DNA from: Armatimonadota bacterium
GTDB taxonomy: Bacteria; Armatimonadota; Fimbriimonadia; Fimbriimonadales; ATM1
NCBI GenBank assembly: GCA_022567555.1
Contig: JADFGT010000003.1
Location: 1 to 64,000 of the forward strand
Reading direction: 5' to 3'
DNA length: 64,000 bases
Shown: piece by piece, positions 33,841 through 42,732 of the stretch
How the letters are laid out: each line of letters begins with the position of its first letter
How positions within the stretch are numbered: the stretch's first letter is position 1
Position numbers and translations under genes: made by a program
Notes under the pieces: generated by a model
The model's database searches: none
Seen by the model: only the letters and a program-made list of their open reading frames with translations
What the model was told of the DNA's origin: nothing

Positions 33841-34107
33841 GCTGCCGTCGCCGCATCCACCGCTCGAACGGCCATATTCGTTCCAGTCAGACTCTCAACC
33901 GCGATCGTCTCACCCGCGCGAAGTCTACGGCCAAGAGGTCCCCGAATCGAGCGGCCGGGTATAGTAGTGACATCCGCGGATGGCTCAGGACCATATTGCT
34001 TGCGGTACTTCGGGAACTTTCTCATCCCGGGCGACGTCGGAAATTTGGGCCAGGACAGAATTGGCCCGGTATTTGCATTGATGGACTTTCATGAGAGGAG
34101 GTCTCAA

Positions 34108-34734
34108 ATGAACAGAACCAGGGGATCAGTTTTGCGTTGCGTGTTGCTGTGTGCCGCGTGTGTTATGGCGGCATCTGCTCGCGCGATGGTCACGTTCGAT
34201 TTCACAGAATTAGTTACAGGTCAACCGCCCGGCGGCAGCGCGCCCTGGGCTACCCTGACCATTGAGAACGCAGGTACGGATGCGGTGGACATGACCCTCG
34301 CGCACAATTCGAGTTCCGCATCGGGCCAGTTCATCTCGCTCCTGCTCCTGAACATGGACCCTTTTCCGACCGATCCGGCCCTCATCGAGAGCAGCCCGAA
34401 AATCGTTGATTGGGATTTCGGACAGGACGCCATCAATAGAGCCGGTGGAATGTTCGACATGCAAGTCATATTTGAGACATCCAACGCGGGCGGAGGCGTC
34501 AATCGCCTAAAGCCGGGAGAGTCCGTCTCATGGCAGGTCACAGGTGGCGGCCTTACCGAAACCGACTTCCAGGCGCTTTCGACAGGCGATCTGAACGTTT
34601 TCGCGATGATTCACCTGCAAGGGATCGCAGGAGGCGGGTCCGCGCATCTTGCGCCGGTCCCCGAGCCGGCATCCCTGCTCGTGTTGGGCGCAGGCTCGGC
34701 TCTTCTGCTGGTACGGCGACGCCGAAGCGCATAA
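34108..34734 (+). CDS. PEP-CTERM sorting-domain protein
   Basis: 208 residues from the ATG at 34108, which follows an excellent GAGAGGAGGT ribosome site; a longer frame upstream is rejected. There is an N-terminal signal peptide (VLLCAACVMAASARA) and, at the C-terminus, the PEP-CTERM tripartite signal: VPEPASLLVLG, a hydrophobic helix and 'RRRRSA'. Such proteins are exported and processed by an exosortase, commonly with an exopolysaccharide-linked surface. The body is strand-rich with no recognised domain. The matching exosortase is not in the window. Convergent with the UGA-containing cytochrome gene. Confidence 0.9.
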   Translation: MNRTRGSVLRCVLLCAACVMAASARAMVTFDFTELVTGQPPGGSAPWATLTIENAGTDAVDMTLAHNSSSASGQFISLLLLNMDPFPTDPALIESSPKIVDWDFGQDAINRAGGMFDMQVIFETSNAGGGVNRLKPGESVSWQVTGGGLTETDFQALSTGDLNVFAMIHLQGIAGGGSAHLAPVPEPASLLVLGAGSALLLVRRRRSA

Positions 34735-34866
34735 CGACGACGAGACCCAATGGCCGCCTTACTGATTCATCGGCTTTTCGGTAACCGGGAAAGGCGGCCT
34801 GTCAAACAGAAGTTTCAACGTGGCGTGTCCGTCTTTGGGCTTCACCGAAGCCCATCCGCCCCCACC

Positions 34867-35610
34867 TCACCCATAGTTGATTCGGCCTTCCGCCAGCACC
34901 TTGCCGCCCGTTCCGCTCAGACGAAAGCCTATTGGGATGCGTTTCCAATCCTTATAGATACTGAGTCCTGAGGCGTTTACGCCCGTGATCGCCATGTTCA
35001 CAGCCCCGTTCTGATAACGCTTAGCAATCACGATCGCATCGCTCACGAACACGGGCCTTTCCTCGCCCGCGGAGACTCGGATTCTACGGATTCTCTCCCC
35101 CGTACCCGAGATAAACCAATCGGTTCCCGCTTCGTCTCGCCTTATGATGCGGTAGCCGGTCAGCATGTATGCGCCTGTGGGCAGCGCGCGCCGCCGGTCC
35201 TGTGCCTTCTGGTTCTCGCCGTCCCAGTGGAGGCGGAAATACCGGCCATGAAGATCCCGCAGCAGCAGCGAGCCGCGCTCAAAGTTCGCCGTCAAATAGC
35301 CGTCTTCGTCCGAAGCCGCCTTAGGAGGCTTGATTACCGCCTCGGGCAGAGGCAGCGGCTTGCTTTCCAGGTATTTCACGAGGGCCGCACGGGCCCTCTC
35401 CGGCGTGCTCGTTCACGCCGTCGAAGAAATCTGCTCCAGCCACGCCCTATCGGTCGCGAACCTCGTGTCCGGCGGCTGGTGGCAGCCGATGCACTGCTCC
35501 TGAAACATCTTTCCTATTTCCGTGGCCCCCTGCGGATCCTGCCCGCCCGCCAATAGCACAGCACTGGGAACGACAGCCGCACAGACTGCGGCCGAAATGA
35601 GCAACTTCAT
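34867..35610 (-). CDS. c-type cytochrome with in-frame UGA (candidate selenoprotein)
   Basis: Read through, the frame gives 247 residues from the ATG at 35610, which has a GGAGATCAC ribosome site. It has a signal peptide (MKLLISAAVCAAVVPSAVLL), one haem site CIGCH (40-44) and 'DRAWLEQISSTA', then UGA as codon 66 (35413-35415). It continues TSTPERARAALVKYLESKPL, with a strand-rich C-terminal domain ('GYLTANFERGSLLLRDLHGR', 'DWFISGTGERIRRIRV'). Without readthrough it is a 65-residue haem protein plus an unstarted 170-residue frame (GTG at 35379). A stem-loop sits 14 bases after the UGA (35380-35398). Alternatives: nonsense mutation or sequencing error. A second UGA gene lies 2 kb away. Confidence 0.6.
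35380..35398 (-). promoter_or_regulatory. Possible bacterial SECIS hairpin in the cytochrome gene
   Basis: GAGGGCC (35398-35392), loop CGTGC, GGCCCTC (35386-35380): a perfect 7-bp stem. The apical loop begins 21 bases after the UGA and has G in its second position, which fits the published range for bacterial SECIS elements. GC-rich coding DNA makes such hairpins by chance, so this is supporting evidence only. Confidence 0.4.
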
Positions 35611-35805
35611 GTGATCTCCTTCATGGCCATTATGACGAATCCACGTTCGCCGGGTTCGGCGGCAGCATCTTCCATGTCCAGCTGCCGCTTGCACTCAGCG
35701 TCGCCGCCGCACCCGGCGACGGCTACATATGCGACCCGGCCGGCCTGGGTAAAGGGTCGCCTGGGCCCGTTGAGGACATTCCGTTGGCGCCGGACTGGAC
35801 GCGCC

Positions 35806-36630
35806 TCAGGGCTGCGCCGAGGGCTCCGTCGGCGCCTGCATATCCGGCAATGCGGTGGACCCGAACACGCGCAGAAGCGCCTCTGACGACCCTTCGGTCC
35901 ACCACTTCCCTATCGCCCGCGATTTCGCTTCCTTCACTCCCTGCCGGCGGCCCAGCAAATACGCGCCAAGCCCGGTCAGCACGAGTGCCGTCATCAACCC
36001 GAGCCAATGGCTGTTCTCAACAACACCGCCCGACATGGTTTCGACGAAAACCGAGAGGACAAACAGCGCGACCAGCGCCGAGGCGGCGACCAGGGAAACG
36101 ATTGCCTTCAGATCAGCCCGAACGATCTCACGCCCCCCGGCCGACTCAGAGCCCTCCCTTCCCCTGAGTTGGTTGACGAGCGCAACCTCCTTTGCCTTTG
36201 CCTCGCCGACGGCCTTGAATGTGTCTTCCGGAGCGACCATCCCGCCGGCCACTTCCATGTACATCGGCTCGATGGTTTTCTTCCATCGAGCCTGATACTC
36301 GGCTCGCGCACGGCATCTCGCCGCGCCTCTGCCGACCTTGGACCACACCAGGCACCAGAGCCCGCCCATGCCGATCTTCAACGTGAGCACCACGACAGCC
36401 GCCGGGTACGCGGGATTCGGGTCGCCCCAATGCTCGGATATCCACAGGCCGGCGGGACCACCGACGCTCAAGAGGATCCACACGGCTCCCAGCGCCACGC
36501 CGATCAGCACCAGCACCCCGAGGCCGACGACCAATGCATGCGCAGCCGGGAACGAGACGCGCAGGACCTGCAGGCGCGCGCCGAGGGCCTCCTGGACCGT
36601 TCTAAGAGAGCTCTTCCCCTTCTTCTTCAT
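35806..36630 (-). CDS. Four-helix membrane protein of unknown function
   Basis: 274 residues. Two hydrophobic segments lie near the N-terminus (about 34-56 and 75-98), then a charged soluble region (100-180: 'KKTIEPMYMEVAGGMVAPED', 'AKAKEVALVNQLRGREG'), then two more membrane segments (about 182-203 and 213-231) and a polar tail. No family is recognised. It lies on the same strand as 36782 and the selenoprotein gene upstream, but 150 bases separate it from the next one. Possibly a membrane scaffold. Confidence 0.65.
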   Translation of the reverse strand: MKKKGKSSLRTVQEALGARLQVLRVSFPAAHALVVGLGVLVLIGVALGAVWILLSVGGPAGLWISEHWGDPNPAYPAAVVVLTLKIGMGGLWCLVWSKVGRGAARCRARAEYQARWKKTIEPMYMEVAGGMVAPEDTFKAVGEAKAKEVALVNQLRGREGSESAGGREIVRADLKAIVSLVAASALVALFVLSVFVETMSGGVVENSHWLGLMTALVLTGLGAYLLGRRQGVKEAKSRAIGKWWTEGSSEALLRVFGSTALPDMQAPTEPSAQP

Positions 36631-36781
36631 GTGGCACCTCCGTCTCCGCCTACATTCTAACAGGGTTACAGGGCCCTGCTGCCGTATTGGGCCGGCCTTC
36701 GGGGTGCCAAGGAGATTGAAACTGACTCACATCACTTCCCGACCCGAGCATCATCGGGACCGGGACTGAGTGTAGAGAGGG

Positions 36782-37507
36782 CTAACCTCCCCCAACCGGC
36801 TCGATCTGGCTAATCACTTCGTGGTTTATCTGCCAAACGCTCCGCTCGGTGCTGTGTTCCCCCTTCTTCTTCATTTCCTGTGTTAGTTGCAGAGCATACT
36901 CTTTGGCAGCCGCGTCCACTTCCGCCGCAGCCCGCAACAGGTCGGTTACAAAGGTTCTCCGCAACCAATCCTCGTCGCTCACCATCATCTCGACACACGC
37001 TTTGGCCTCATCATCGAAGGCTTGCGTGTTCCGAACGCGTTCGATGTGGCGCTCCAATTCCTTCTGCATCCTGACGGCTTCAGCAGTGCCTTCAGGCCCC
37101 CACTTCTTGACCAGCGCTTCGTACTCTGAGGCCGGCAGGTTCGCCCTAACCGCGTTTTGGTATCCCCGGACGAAAGCCTCAGCGCTCTTTAGTCGGCTTC
37201 GCTCAGGCATCGCTATCAAGATCTTCTGAAGGCGTGACCGATCCGGCTCGAATGCTGGATCGGCCGGGATAAACGTGAAATACATCTGGCCGGAAGCCAC
37301 ATCGCCAATGACCAGCAATTCGTTGAGGCTGCCCGATTTTGCGTCGCGTGAGCCAACCTCAAAACCGTGTCGGTAAAACGCGTTTCCTGTTGACCTGCCG
37401 GCAAAGTAGAGAACCGCCGCCGCGAAACAAGCGAAGATGGCAATTGCTACAGCCCATCGCCATAGCGGTTTTCGCTTCCCATTGCGCGCATTATCCGCTT
37501 GACTCAC
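36782..37507 (-). CDS. Single-pass membrane protein of unknown function
   Basis: 241 residues from a GTG at 37507. One transmembrane segment (about 17-38, 'WRWAVAIAIFACFAAAVLYF') is followed by a soluble, helix-rich domain with many Glu and Arg ('LEDAV'-free, with 'GFEVGSRDAKSG' near 50 and 'FDDEAKACVEMM' near 165). The start overlaps the end of the SelW-like gene by 17 bases, so translation may be coupled. No named domain; unrelated to SelW by sequence. Confidence 0.65.
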   Translation of the reverse strand: MSQADNARNGKRKPLWRWAVAIAIFACFAAAVLYFAGRSTGNAFYRHGFEVGSRDAKSGSLNELLVIGDVASGQMYFTFIPADPAFEPDRSRLQKILIAMPERSRLKSAEAFVRGYQNAVRANLPASEYEALVKKWGPEGTAEAVRMQKELERHIERVRNTQAFDDEAKACVEMMVSDEDWLRRTFVTDLLRAAAEVDAAAKEYALQLTQEMKKKGEHSTERSVWQINHEVISQIEPVGGG

Positions 37508-37721
37508 GAATCTTTTGAGTGACCTCTTCGTTCTCTGGAATGACCCCGAGGTCGTCGCGGTTCGTATGCACGACGCGGCCGTCCACCATGACCTCGAAAA
37601 TGCCGCCGTGCCCCTTCTTGAACTTGGACTCGGCGCCGAACTCCCTCTTTATCTCAGCCGCCAAACTGGAGGCGTACGGGAAGTAATCTCACTCAGTGCA
37701 GTATTCGATCCGGACTTTCAT
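37491..37721 (-). CDS. SelW/Rdx-family selenoprotein (CxxU)
   Basis: 76 residues from the ATG at 37721, with UGA as codon 11 (37689-37691) and TAA at 37491-37493. The frame reads MKVRIEYCTE-Sec-DYFPYASSLAAEIKREFG, then 'HGGIFEVMVDGRVV' and 'NEEVTQKIRE'. This is the SelW/SelT/SelH (Rdx) thioredoxin-like fold with its CxxU redox motif at the N-terminus and the GxFEVxVDG strand. The family is thiol/selenol redox-active, with glutathione or protein partners. A plain ORF search misses it because UGA reads as a stop. A SECIS-like hairpin follows (37657-37673). It overlaps the next minus-strand gene by 17 bases. Confidence 0.88.
37657..37673 (-). promoter_or_regulatory. Candidate bacterial SECIS hairpin of the SelW-like gene
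   Basis: GCCTCCA, loop GTT, TGGCGGC: seven pairs with one mismatch. The loop begins 22 bases after the UGA and starts with G, matching the placement rules for bacterial SECIS elements read by SelB. Confidence 0.6.
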
Positions 37722-37788
37722 ACGCCCTCTTGAAGGCGGAATTATACTCGTTCTTTCCCGCCACACTCCCACGGGTAGCGGGCGGCGC

Positions 37789-38754
37789 TTATCCTGGGCT
37801 TACGGCCGCCTTCGCCGGGATCAGATTCATCTCCCTCATTGCGCCCTTGACCGCCTTCTTCTGCTCGTCCGTCGGCGGAATCATCGGCAGGCGATAGACA
37901 GTTGTCTTGAAGCCCAACAGAGAGACGGCGTACTTCACTGGAATCGGGTTGGTCGTTATGAACAGCGCATTGATGAGCGGCACGAGTTTCTTTGACATCT
38001 GGGCAGCGGCATACGCCCCCCCGCCCTGACCCTCTCCCGCAGAGGGGGGAGGCGATGAGAAAAACGTCTCCATCATCTCCATTATCTGTTTTCCCGCGAC
38101 ATGCCCGGCGACGGAAACGACCCCGATTCCGCCCACGCTCAATACCGGCAGGGTCAGAATGTCGTCGCCGGAATAAACGCGAAAGCCTTCCGGAACCGAC
38201 GCGCACACCTCGGCCACCTGCGCCAGGTTTCCGCTCGCCTCCTTTACCGCGCAAATATTCGGGACATCTGAAGCCAGCCGCACAAGCGTCGGCGTCTGCA
38301 CGTTCACCGCCGTGCGACCCTGAATGTTGTAGATCATTACCGGCAAGTCGGTGGACTCCGCTACCTTCCGGAAGTGCGCGTAAAGCCCGTCCTGATTCGG
38401 CTTGTTGTAATAGGGCGAAACGAGCATGACGCCGTGCGCCCCCATCTCGGTGGCTGCCTGCGTCATGTGAACGCTGTGCTCGGTGTCATAGGTGCCCGCG
38501 CCGAACACGACCGCCGCCTTGTCGCGCACCGCGTTCAGCACCGCGCTCAGCAGCTCGGCCTTTTCTTTGTCGGAAAGCGTCGGCGATTCGCCCGTGGTGC
38601 CGGCGATGACCAACCCGGTGTTCTTCTGCTCGTCAACAAGGAAGTTCGCCAGCCGTTCGGCCTCGTCATAGTTGACCGAGCCGTCCTCGTTCATCGGCGT
38701 TACCATCGCGGTAAGCAGCGGTCCCCACTCTTTTGGTGATTGAAATGCGCCCAT
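37789..38754 (-). CDS. dapA: 4-hydroxy-tetrahydrodipicolinate synthase with an in-frame insert
   Basis: 321 residues. The catalytic Lys is K171 in 'CAVKEASGN', Tyr is Y142 in 'MIYNIQGRTAVN', and the Thr-Thr pair is in 'AGTTGESPTL' (52-60). It condenses pyruvate with aspartate semialdehyde, the first step of the lysine/diaminopimelate branch. Asd, which makes the second substrate, lies 280 bases upstream on the same strand, supporting the role. Residues about 232-247 (FSSPPPSAGEGQGGGA) are foreign: they are the translation of a dispersed repeat (38014-38061) inserted in frame in the helical C-terminal domain. It is longer than usual for that reason. Confidence 0.92.
   Translation of the reverse strand: MGAFQSPKEWGPLLTAMVTPMNEDGSVNYDEAERLANFLVDEQKNTGLVIAGTTGESPTLSDKEKAELLSAVLNAVRDKAAVVFGAGTYDTEHSVHMTQAATEMGAHGVMLVSPYYNKPNQDGLYAHFRKVAESTDLPVMIYNIQGRTAVNVQTPTLVRLASDVPNICAVKEASGNLAQVAEVCASVPEGFRVYSGDDILTLPVLSVGGIGVVSVAGHVAGKQIMEMMETFFSSPPPSAGEGQGGGAYAAAQMSKKLVPLINALFITTNPIPVKYAVSLLGFKTTVYRLPMIPPTDEQKKAVKGAMREMNLIPAKAAVSPG
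38014..38061. repeat. Palindromic repeat inside dapA
   Basis: CCCGCCCTGACCCTCTCCCG and GCAGAGGGGGGAGGCG: the arms CCCTCTCCC and GGGGGGAGG-type runs pair around GCAGA. This 'CCCTGACCCTCTCCCGCAGAGGG' form is a common REP-like element in many genomes. It is a multiple of three long and keeps dapA in frame. Confidence 0.6.
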
Positions 38755-39036
38755 AGTTCGCTCCGTTTTCAGTCTGAAGTCGTTAATTCGAGTCGTAGCG
38801 CGCAGGCTCCTCCCGAACTGCCCGAAGAAACCCGCTCACGGGCCGGCCTCCGCCATTCTACTTGCCCGCCGTGGCACGGGCACGACCCTCATCTGCTTCG
38901 CTCGAACGCTTGAGCCGGAAGTCGGGTCGCCGCTACACAGTTGTATCCTTGAGCGCACGGCGTCGCCTATCCGGCTGCGCCGTGCAAGTGTGTTCACACA
39001 GACCGGCGCCCCAATGAACGATACCGTTCGCCACGC

Positions 39037-40065
39037 TCAGGCCGGGACGGGAATGCGGCCCTCTGCAATCAGCCTCTCGGCGATCTGGATGCCGTTCAGC
39101 GCGGCGCCTTTCCGCAACTGATCGCCGCACACAAAAAGGCTCACAGCGTTCGGGTTGGAGCAGTCCGCGCGAATGCGGCCGACCAACACGTCGTCACGCT
39201 CCGCCGCGATGACCGGCATCGGAAACCGGTTCGCCTCGCGATCGTCCACAACCGCCATACCCGGCGCGGACTCATACGCCTCCCGCGCAGCCTCCACCGA
39301 CGGCGCAGGGCCCTCGAACTCCACGTTCACGGCGATGCTGTGCGCCCGCAGTACGGGCACGCGGATGCAAGTGATCTCTATCGCCAGGTCGGGCATGTCA
39401 AGCGTCTTGCGCGTCTCGTGGATGACCTTCCACTCCTCCTGGTTGTATCCGCCTTCGTTCACCGGCGTGTTGTGGCTAAACAGGTTATACGCGATCGGGT
39501 ACGGGAAGACCTCACAGCGCGGCTCGCGCCCCTCCCCAATTGCCCGCGTCTGCTCCGTCAGTTCGTGCATGCCGCGCATGCCGGCGCCGCTGGCGCTCTG
39601 ATAAGAGGAGGCGACGACGCGCCGGAGCGCACCGAATTTTCGCAATGGCGCAAGCGCCATTGCGAGGATGATGCCCGTGCAGTTCCCCACTGGAAATAGC
39701 CGGTGACCCTCGCGCACATGGTGCCAGTTTATCTCCGGGATCACCAGCGGGTTCTCCGGCTCCATCCGAAATGCGCTCGAGTTGTCAATGACAACGGCGC
39801 CCTCATCCAGCGCAACCGGCATCCACTCCCGCGAGGCCCCGGCCCCTGCCGAGAAGAATGCGATCTGCACGCCGTCGAAGGCCGCCTCGGAGACCGCCTG
39901 TACGGGAACCATGCCGCTCTTGAACCTCAGCGAGCGCCCGTGCGAGCGCGCACTCGCAAGGAGCCGAAGAGCCGAGATCGGAAAGTGGCGGTCGGCCAGA
40001 AGCTTAAGGAACTCCTGACCCACGGCCCCCGTCGCGCCCAGAATCGCCGCTCGGAAATGGGTCAC
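39037..40065 (-). CDS. asd: Aspartate-semialdehyde dehydrogenase
   Basis: 342 residues. The NADP-binding start is 'AAILGATGAVGQEFL' (6-20) and the active-site Cys is C129 in 'FPVGNCTGIILAMAL'; the catalytic His is in 'CIRVPVLRAHSIAVN'. It reduces aspartyl phosphate to aspartate semialdehyde, feeding lysine, threonine and methionine. The usual PNCxxxQ context reads GNCTGIIL here, a variant. Upstream of dapA on the same strand, though 280 bases apart. ATG at 40065. Confidence 0.92.
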   Translation of the reverse strand: MTHFRAAILGATGAVGQEFLKLLADRHFPISALRLLASARSHGRSLRFKSGMVPVQAVSEAAFDGVQIAFFSAGAGASREWMPVALDEGAVVIDNSSAFRMEPENPLVIPEINWHHVREGHRLFPVGNCTGIILAMALAPLRKFGALRRVVASSYQSASGAGMRGMHELTEQTRAIGEGREPRCEVFPYPIAYNLFSHNTPVNEGGYNQEEWKVIHETRKTLDMPDLAIEITCIRVPVLRAHSIAVNVEFEGPAPSVEAAREAYESAPGMAVVDDREANRFPMPVIAAERDDVLVGRIRADCSNPNAVSLFVCGDQLRKGAALNGIQIAERLIAEGRIPVPA

Positions 40066-40329
40066 TACAAAAGGTTACCTGCCTGGAAGGGCCTTCACGC
40101 CGGACCGTTCCGGCAACGCGCTAGTCCAGGCCTCGACGGCGGCTCACGCTGCCTGCTGACCATCAAGAAACGGATGCCGCACTACTGAACGTGGACCCGA
40201 ATCGGATGCAGCCGCGCTAATCGCATCGGCGCACGAGATCATCCACCTGCTGAGAGGCGGTTAGACGCGCATGCCTCCGCGCTAAGACGGGGGGAGGCGC
40301 CCGCCCCTCCCGGATGGAGGGGGACTGGG

Positions 40330-42732
40330 CTAACGCTTCGGAGGGTCGAGGTCCTGCCAGAACATCTTGGGCAGCTTCTTCTCAACGGGCCAGACCTGGT
40401 CGAGCGTGTCGCCGACGAACAGCTCACCGTTCTTCATCACGTAGCGGATCGTGTTCGTGTTGCGGATGTCGTCGAGCGGGTTCTCGTCCAGCACGATCAG
40501 GTCGGCGAGCTTTCCTGCCTCGAGGGAGCCGAGGTCACTGGCCAGCCCGATCGCCTCGGCGCCGAAGATCGTGGCGCACTTGAGCGTCTCGTGCTCGGTC
40601 ATGCCGCCGCTCTGCATCGCCCATATCTCCCAGTGGGCACCGAGGCCCTGGAGCTGTCCGTGGGAGCCGAGGCACACACGGCCCCCGGCGCGGACGACGT
40701 CGCGCAGACCTCGCGCGATCCCTTCGTGGCCGTACTCTTCGAGTAGGAACCACTGCCCCCTGCGCCGGGTCATCTCGTCGATCAGAGCGTGCGGAATGAA
40801 CCGCCGCAGCTTCATGTCGCCGTGCACGTCTGTGTGCTGAAAGAAGTAGTTCTCCGTCCACGGCGCGCCGTGAGCCACCAGGAGCGTCGGCGTGTAGAAC
40901 GTCTTAGTCCGTGCGACGAACTCGGTCACGTCTCTGTAGAGCGGATGGACGGGAAGCGAGTGCTCGTGGCCGCTGTAGCCGTCGAACATGTGCGTGAGGT
41001 TGAGCTTCAGATCGCCCCCGCCCTCGGTGGTCGGAGTGAGGCCGTACTCGCGGCACGCCATTGCGATCCACTGCCGCACGATGCGGTCGCCGGCCAAGTA
41101 CTGCTTCAGCGTCTGGCTGTTGTACGCGTCGCGGTACCGCTTGATGTAGCGAAACGTTGCATCCTTGTCGGTCACTCCGCTTGAGAAGAGAACCCCTGGA
41201 CGCAAGACGCCCGGGCCGGTCGAGAAGATCCGCGGGCCGAGCATCTGGCCGGTGTCCATCAGGTCCATGTAGGAGAACACGTCGGTCGTCATGCTCTGCG
41301 GGTCGCGCGTCGTCGTGACGCCGTACGCGAGGTTGGCCAGGTACGTCCAGTTCTGCAGCTGGAGCACGTCGCGCGGCGGGCGCATGTGGGCGTGAATATC
41401 GACGAAGCCGGGGATGATCGTCTTGCCTGTGACATCGATCACCTTTGCACCGGCCGGTCGCTCGACCTTCCCTTTCGGCCCGACCGCGACGATGCGATTG
41501 CAGGTGATGACGATATCGCCGCTCGCGATGACCTCGTCGCCGTTCATCGTGACGATCCGCGCTCCTGAAAGCACTACCCTGCCCTCAGGCTTCGCACGAG
41601 TCATCTCGACGACGATCTCGGTCTCGTGCGGCTCGTCGCTCTTGACGTCCTGGACGTAGAACGTCGCGCCCCACGACCAGGTGACCGAGCGGCCGTCCGC
41701 CGACCAGGCGAGGTAGTCGCCGCCGTGCTCGGACATCTTCTTGACCGGGGCCGGGCCGCCGGGAAGGGAGAAGGTGAGCGTCTGGCCGCCCGAAGGCGGG
41801 ATCGTGACGATGTAATGCCGCCCTCGCGCGCTGACGAACGCCGAAGTTCCGTCCGGGGACATGGCAACGGACTGAGCTCCGCCAGTCACGCGGACGTGCG
41901 TCTTTCGATCGAGCCCGTCTAAGCGCACTGAGGTCAGGCTGCCGAAGAAGCCAAAGAAGCTGAGGTACACGCGCTCGGGCTGGCCTTTGACGAAGTGCGG
42001 CGAGGAGCCGCGCGCAGGGCCGATCGTCGTCGGCTTGCCTCCGTAGATCGGCATCCATACCAACTCGCGTCCCATGAGGGCGAAGAGCGCGCCGACCATT
42101 TCGTCGCCGGTCCCTGGCAGGATGCCCTCGTGCCAGACGTCCGGCTCGATCGAGAACATGCGGTCGATCGCGCTGCCCATCGTGAACACGATCCTCTCGC
42201 CGTCGAGCGTAACCGCAGGGTCGGAGTAGAAGGCGTTGCTTCGGGTTAGCCTCATCGGCTTTCCACCGTCCACCCTCACCTTCATCACGCTGCCGCCTGT
42301 ACCGGTCCACGTAACGTAGACGATCTCCTTGCCGTCCGGAGTCCAGGCCGGCATGAACTCGCCGACGTCTTTGTCTTCGGTCAATCGCCTGGGCTCTCCG
42401 GACGGCAGGTCCTGCACCCAGATTTTGTTGAACGCCGTAAACGCGACCTGCGTGCCGCTCGGCGAGAGCTTCGGCCAGCGCACCAGCCGCGCCGTAACGT
42501 CCGGGCCGTCCTCGACCTTGTACTCGAAGTGGACGGTCGGGTTTACCTTGACCGAAACGTTCGCCGTGAACGGGATGTCGGTCATCTTGCCGGACTTGAA
42601 GTCGATGCGCGCGATCTTGCCGTTGACAGGGACGATGAGCGACTTGCCGTCGGGCATGAAGGCGTAGCCGGGGTACGTGTCGCGGCTGGCTTTGACTCCT
42701 GCTCGTCGCGGGTGACCGGGTAGGCGAGCCAC
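40330..42732 (-). CDS. Secreted propeller-amidohydrolase, C-terminal part (frameshifted)
   Basis: 800 residues as read, but the first 13 (MARLPGHPRRAGV) come from the wrong frame. The true protein enters near 'KASRDTYPGYAFMPDGKSLI'. A TolB-like beta-propeller (to about 370, with repeated 'W.PDG..I' motifs such as 'AWTPDGKEIVYVTW') is followed by an amidohydrolase domain: HxH in 'FVDIHAHMRPP', the 'SGHEHSLP' segment, and a later 'GSHG' and 'NPLDDIRNTNTIRYVMKNGE' ending. These periplasmic amidohydrolases with WD40-like N-termini are known in several phyla and have unknown substrates. The N-terminal part is in the next entry; a one-base loss joins them. Confidence 0.75.
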   Translation of the reverse strand: MARLPGHPRRAGVKASRDTYPGYAFMPDGKSLIVPVNGKIARIDFKSGKMTDIPFTANVSVKVNPTVHFEYKVEDGPDVTARLVRWPKLSPSGTQVAFTAFNKIWVQDLPSGEPRRLTEDKDVGEFMPAWTPDGKEIVYVTWTGTGGSVMKVRVDGGKPMRLTRSNAFYSDPAVTLDGERIVFTMGSAIDRMFSIEPDVWHEGILPGTGDEMVGALFALMGRELVWMPIYGGKPTTIGPARGSSPHFVKGQPERVYLSFFGFFGSLTSVRLDGLDRKTHVRVTGGAQSVAMSPDGTSAFVSARGRHYIVTIPPSGGQTLTFSLPGGPAPVKKMSEHGGDYLAWSADGRSVTWSWGATFYVQDVKSDEPHETEIVVEMTRAKPEGRVVLSGARIVTMNGDEVIASGDIVITCNRIVAVGPKGKVERPAGAKVIDVTGKTIIPGFVDIHAHMRPPRDVLQLQNWTYLANLAYGVTTTRDPQSMTTDVFSYMDLMDTGQMLGPRIFSTGPGVLRPGVLFSSGVTDKDATFRYIKRYRDAYNSQTLKQYLAGDRIVRQWIAMACREYGLTPTTEGGGDLKLNLTHMFDGYSGHEHSLPVHPLYRDVTEFVARTKTFYTPTLLVAHGAPWTENYFFQHTDVHGDMKLRRFIPHALIDEMTRRRGQWFLLEEYGHEGIARGLRDVVRAGGRVCLGSHGQLQGLGAHWEIWAMQSGGMTEHETLKCATIFGAEAIGLASDLGSLEAGKLADLIVLDENPLDDIRNTNTIRYVMKNGELFVGDTLDQVWPVEKKLPKMFWQDLDPPKR

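Noticed and set aside
33784-34107. Upstream extension of the PEP-CTERM frame
   Set aside because: The ATG at 34108 has a strong ribosome site and a signal peptide directly after it; the upstream part is not protein-like.
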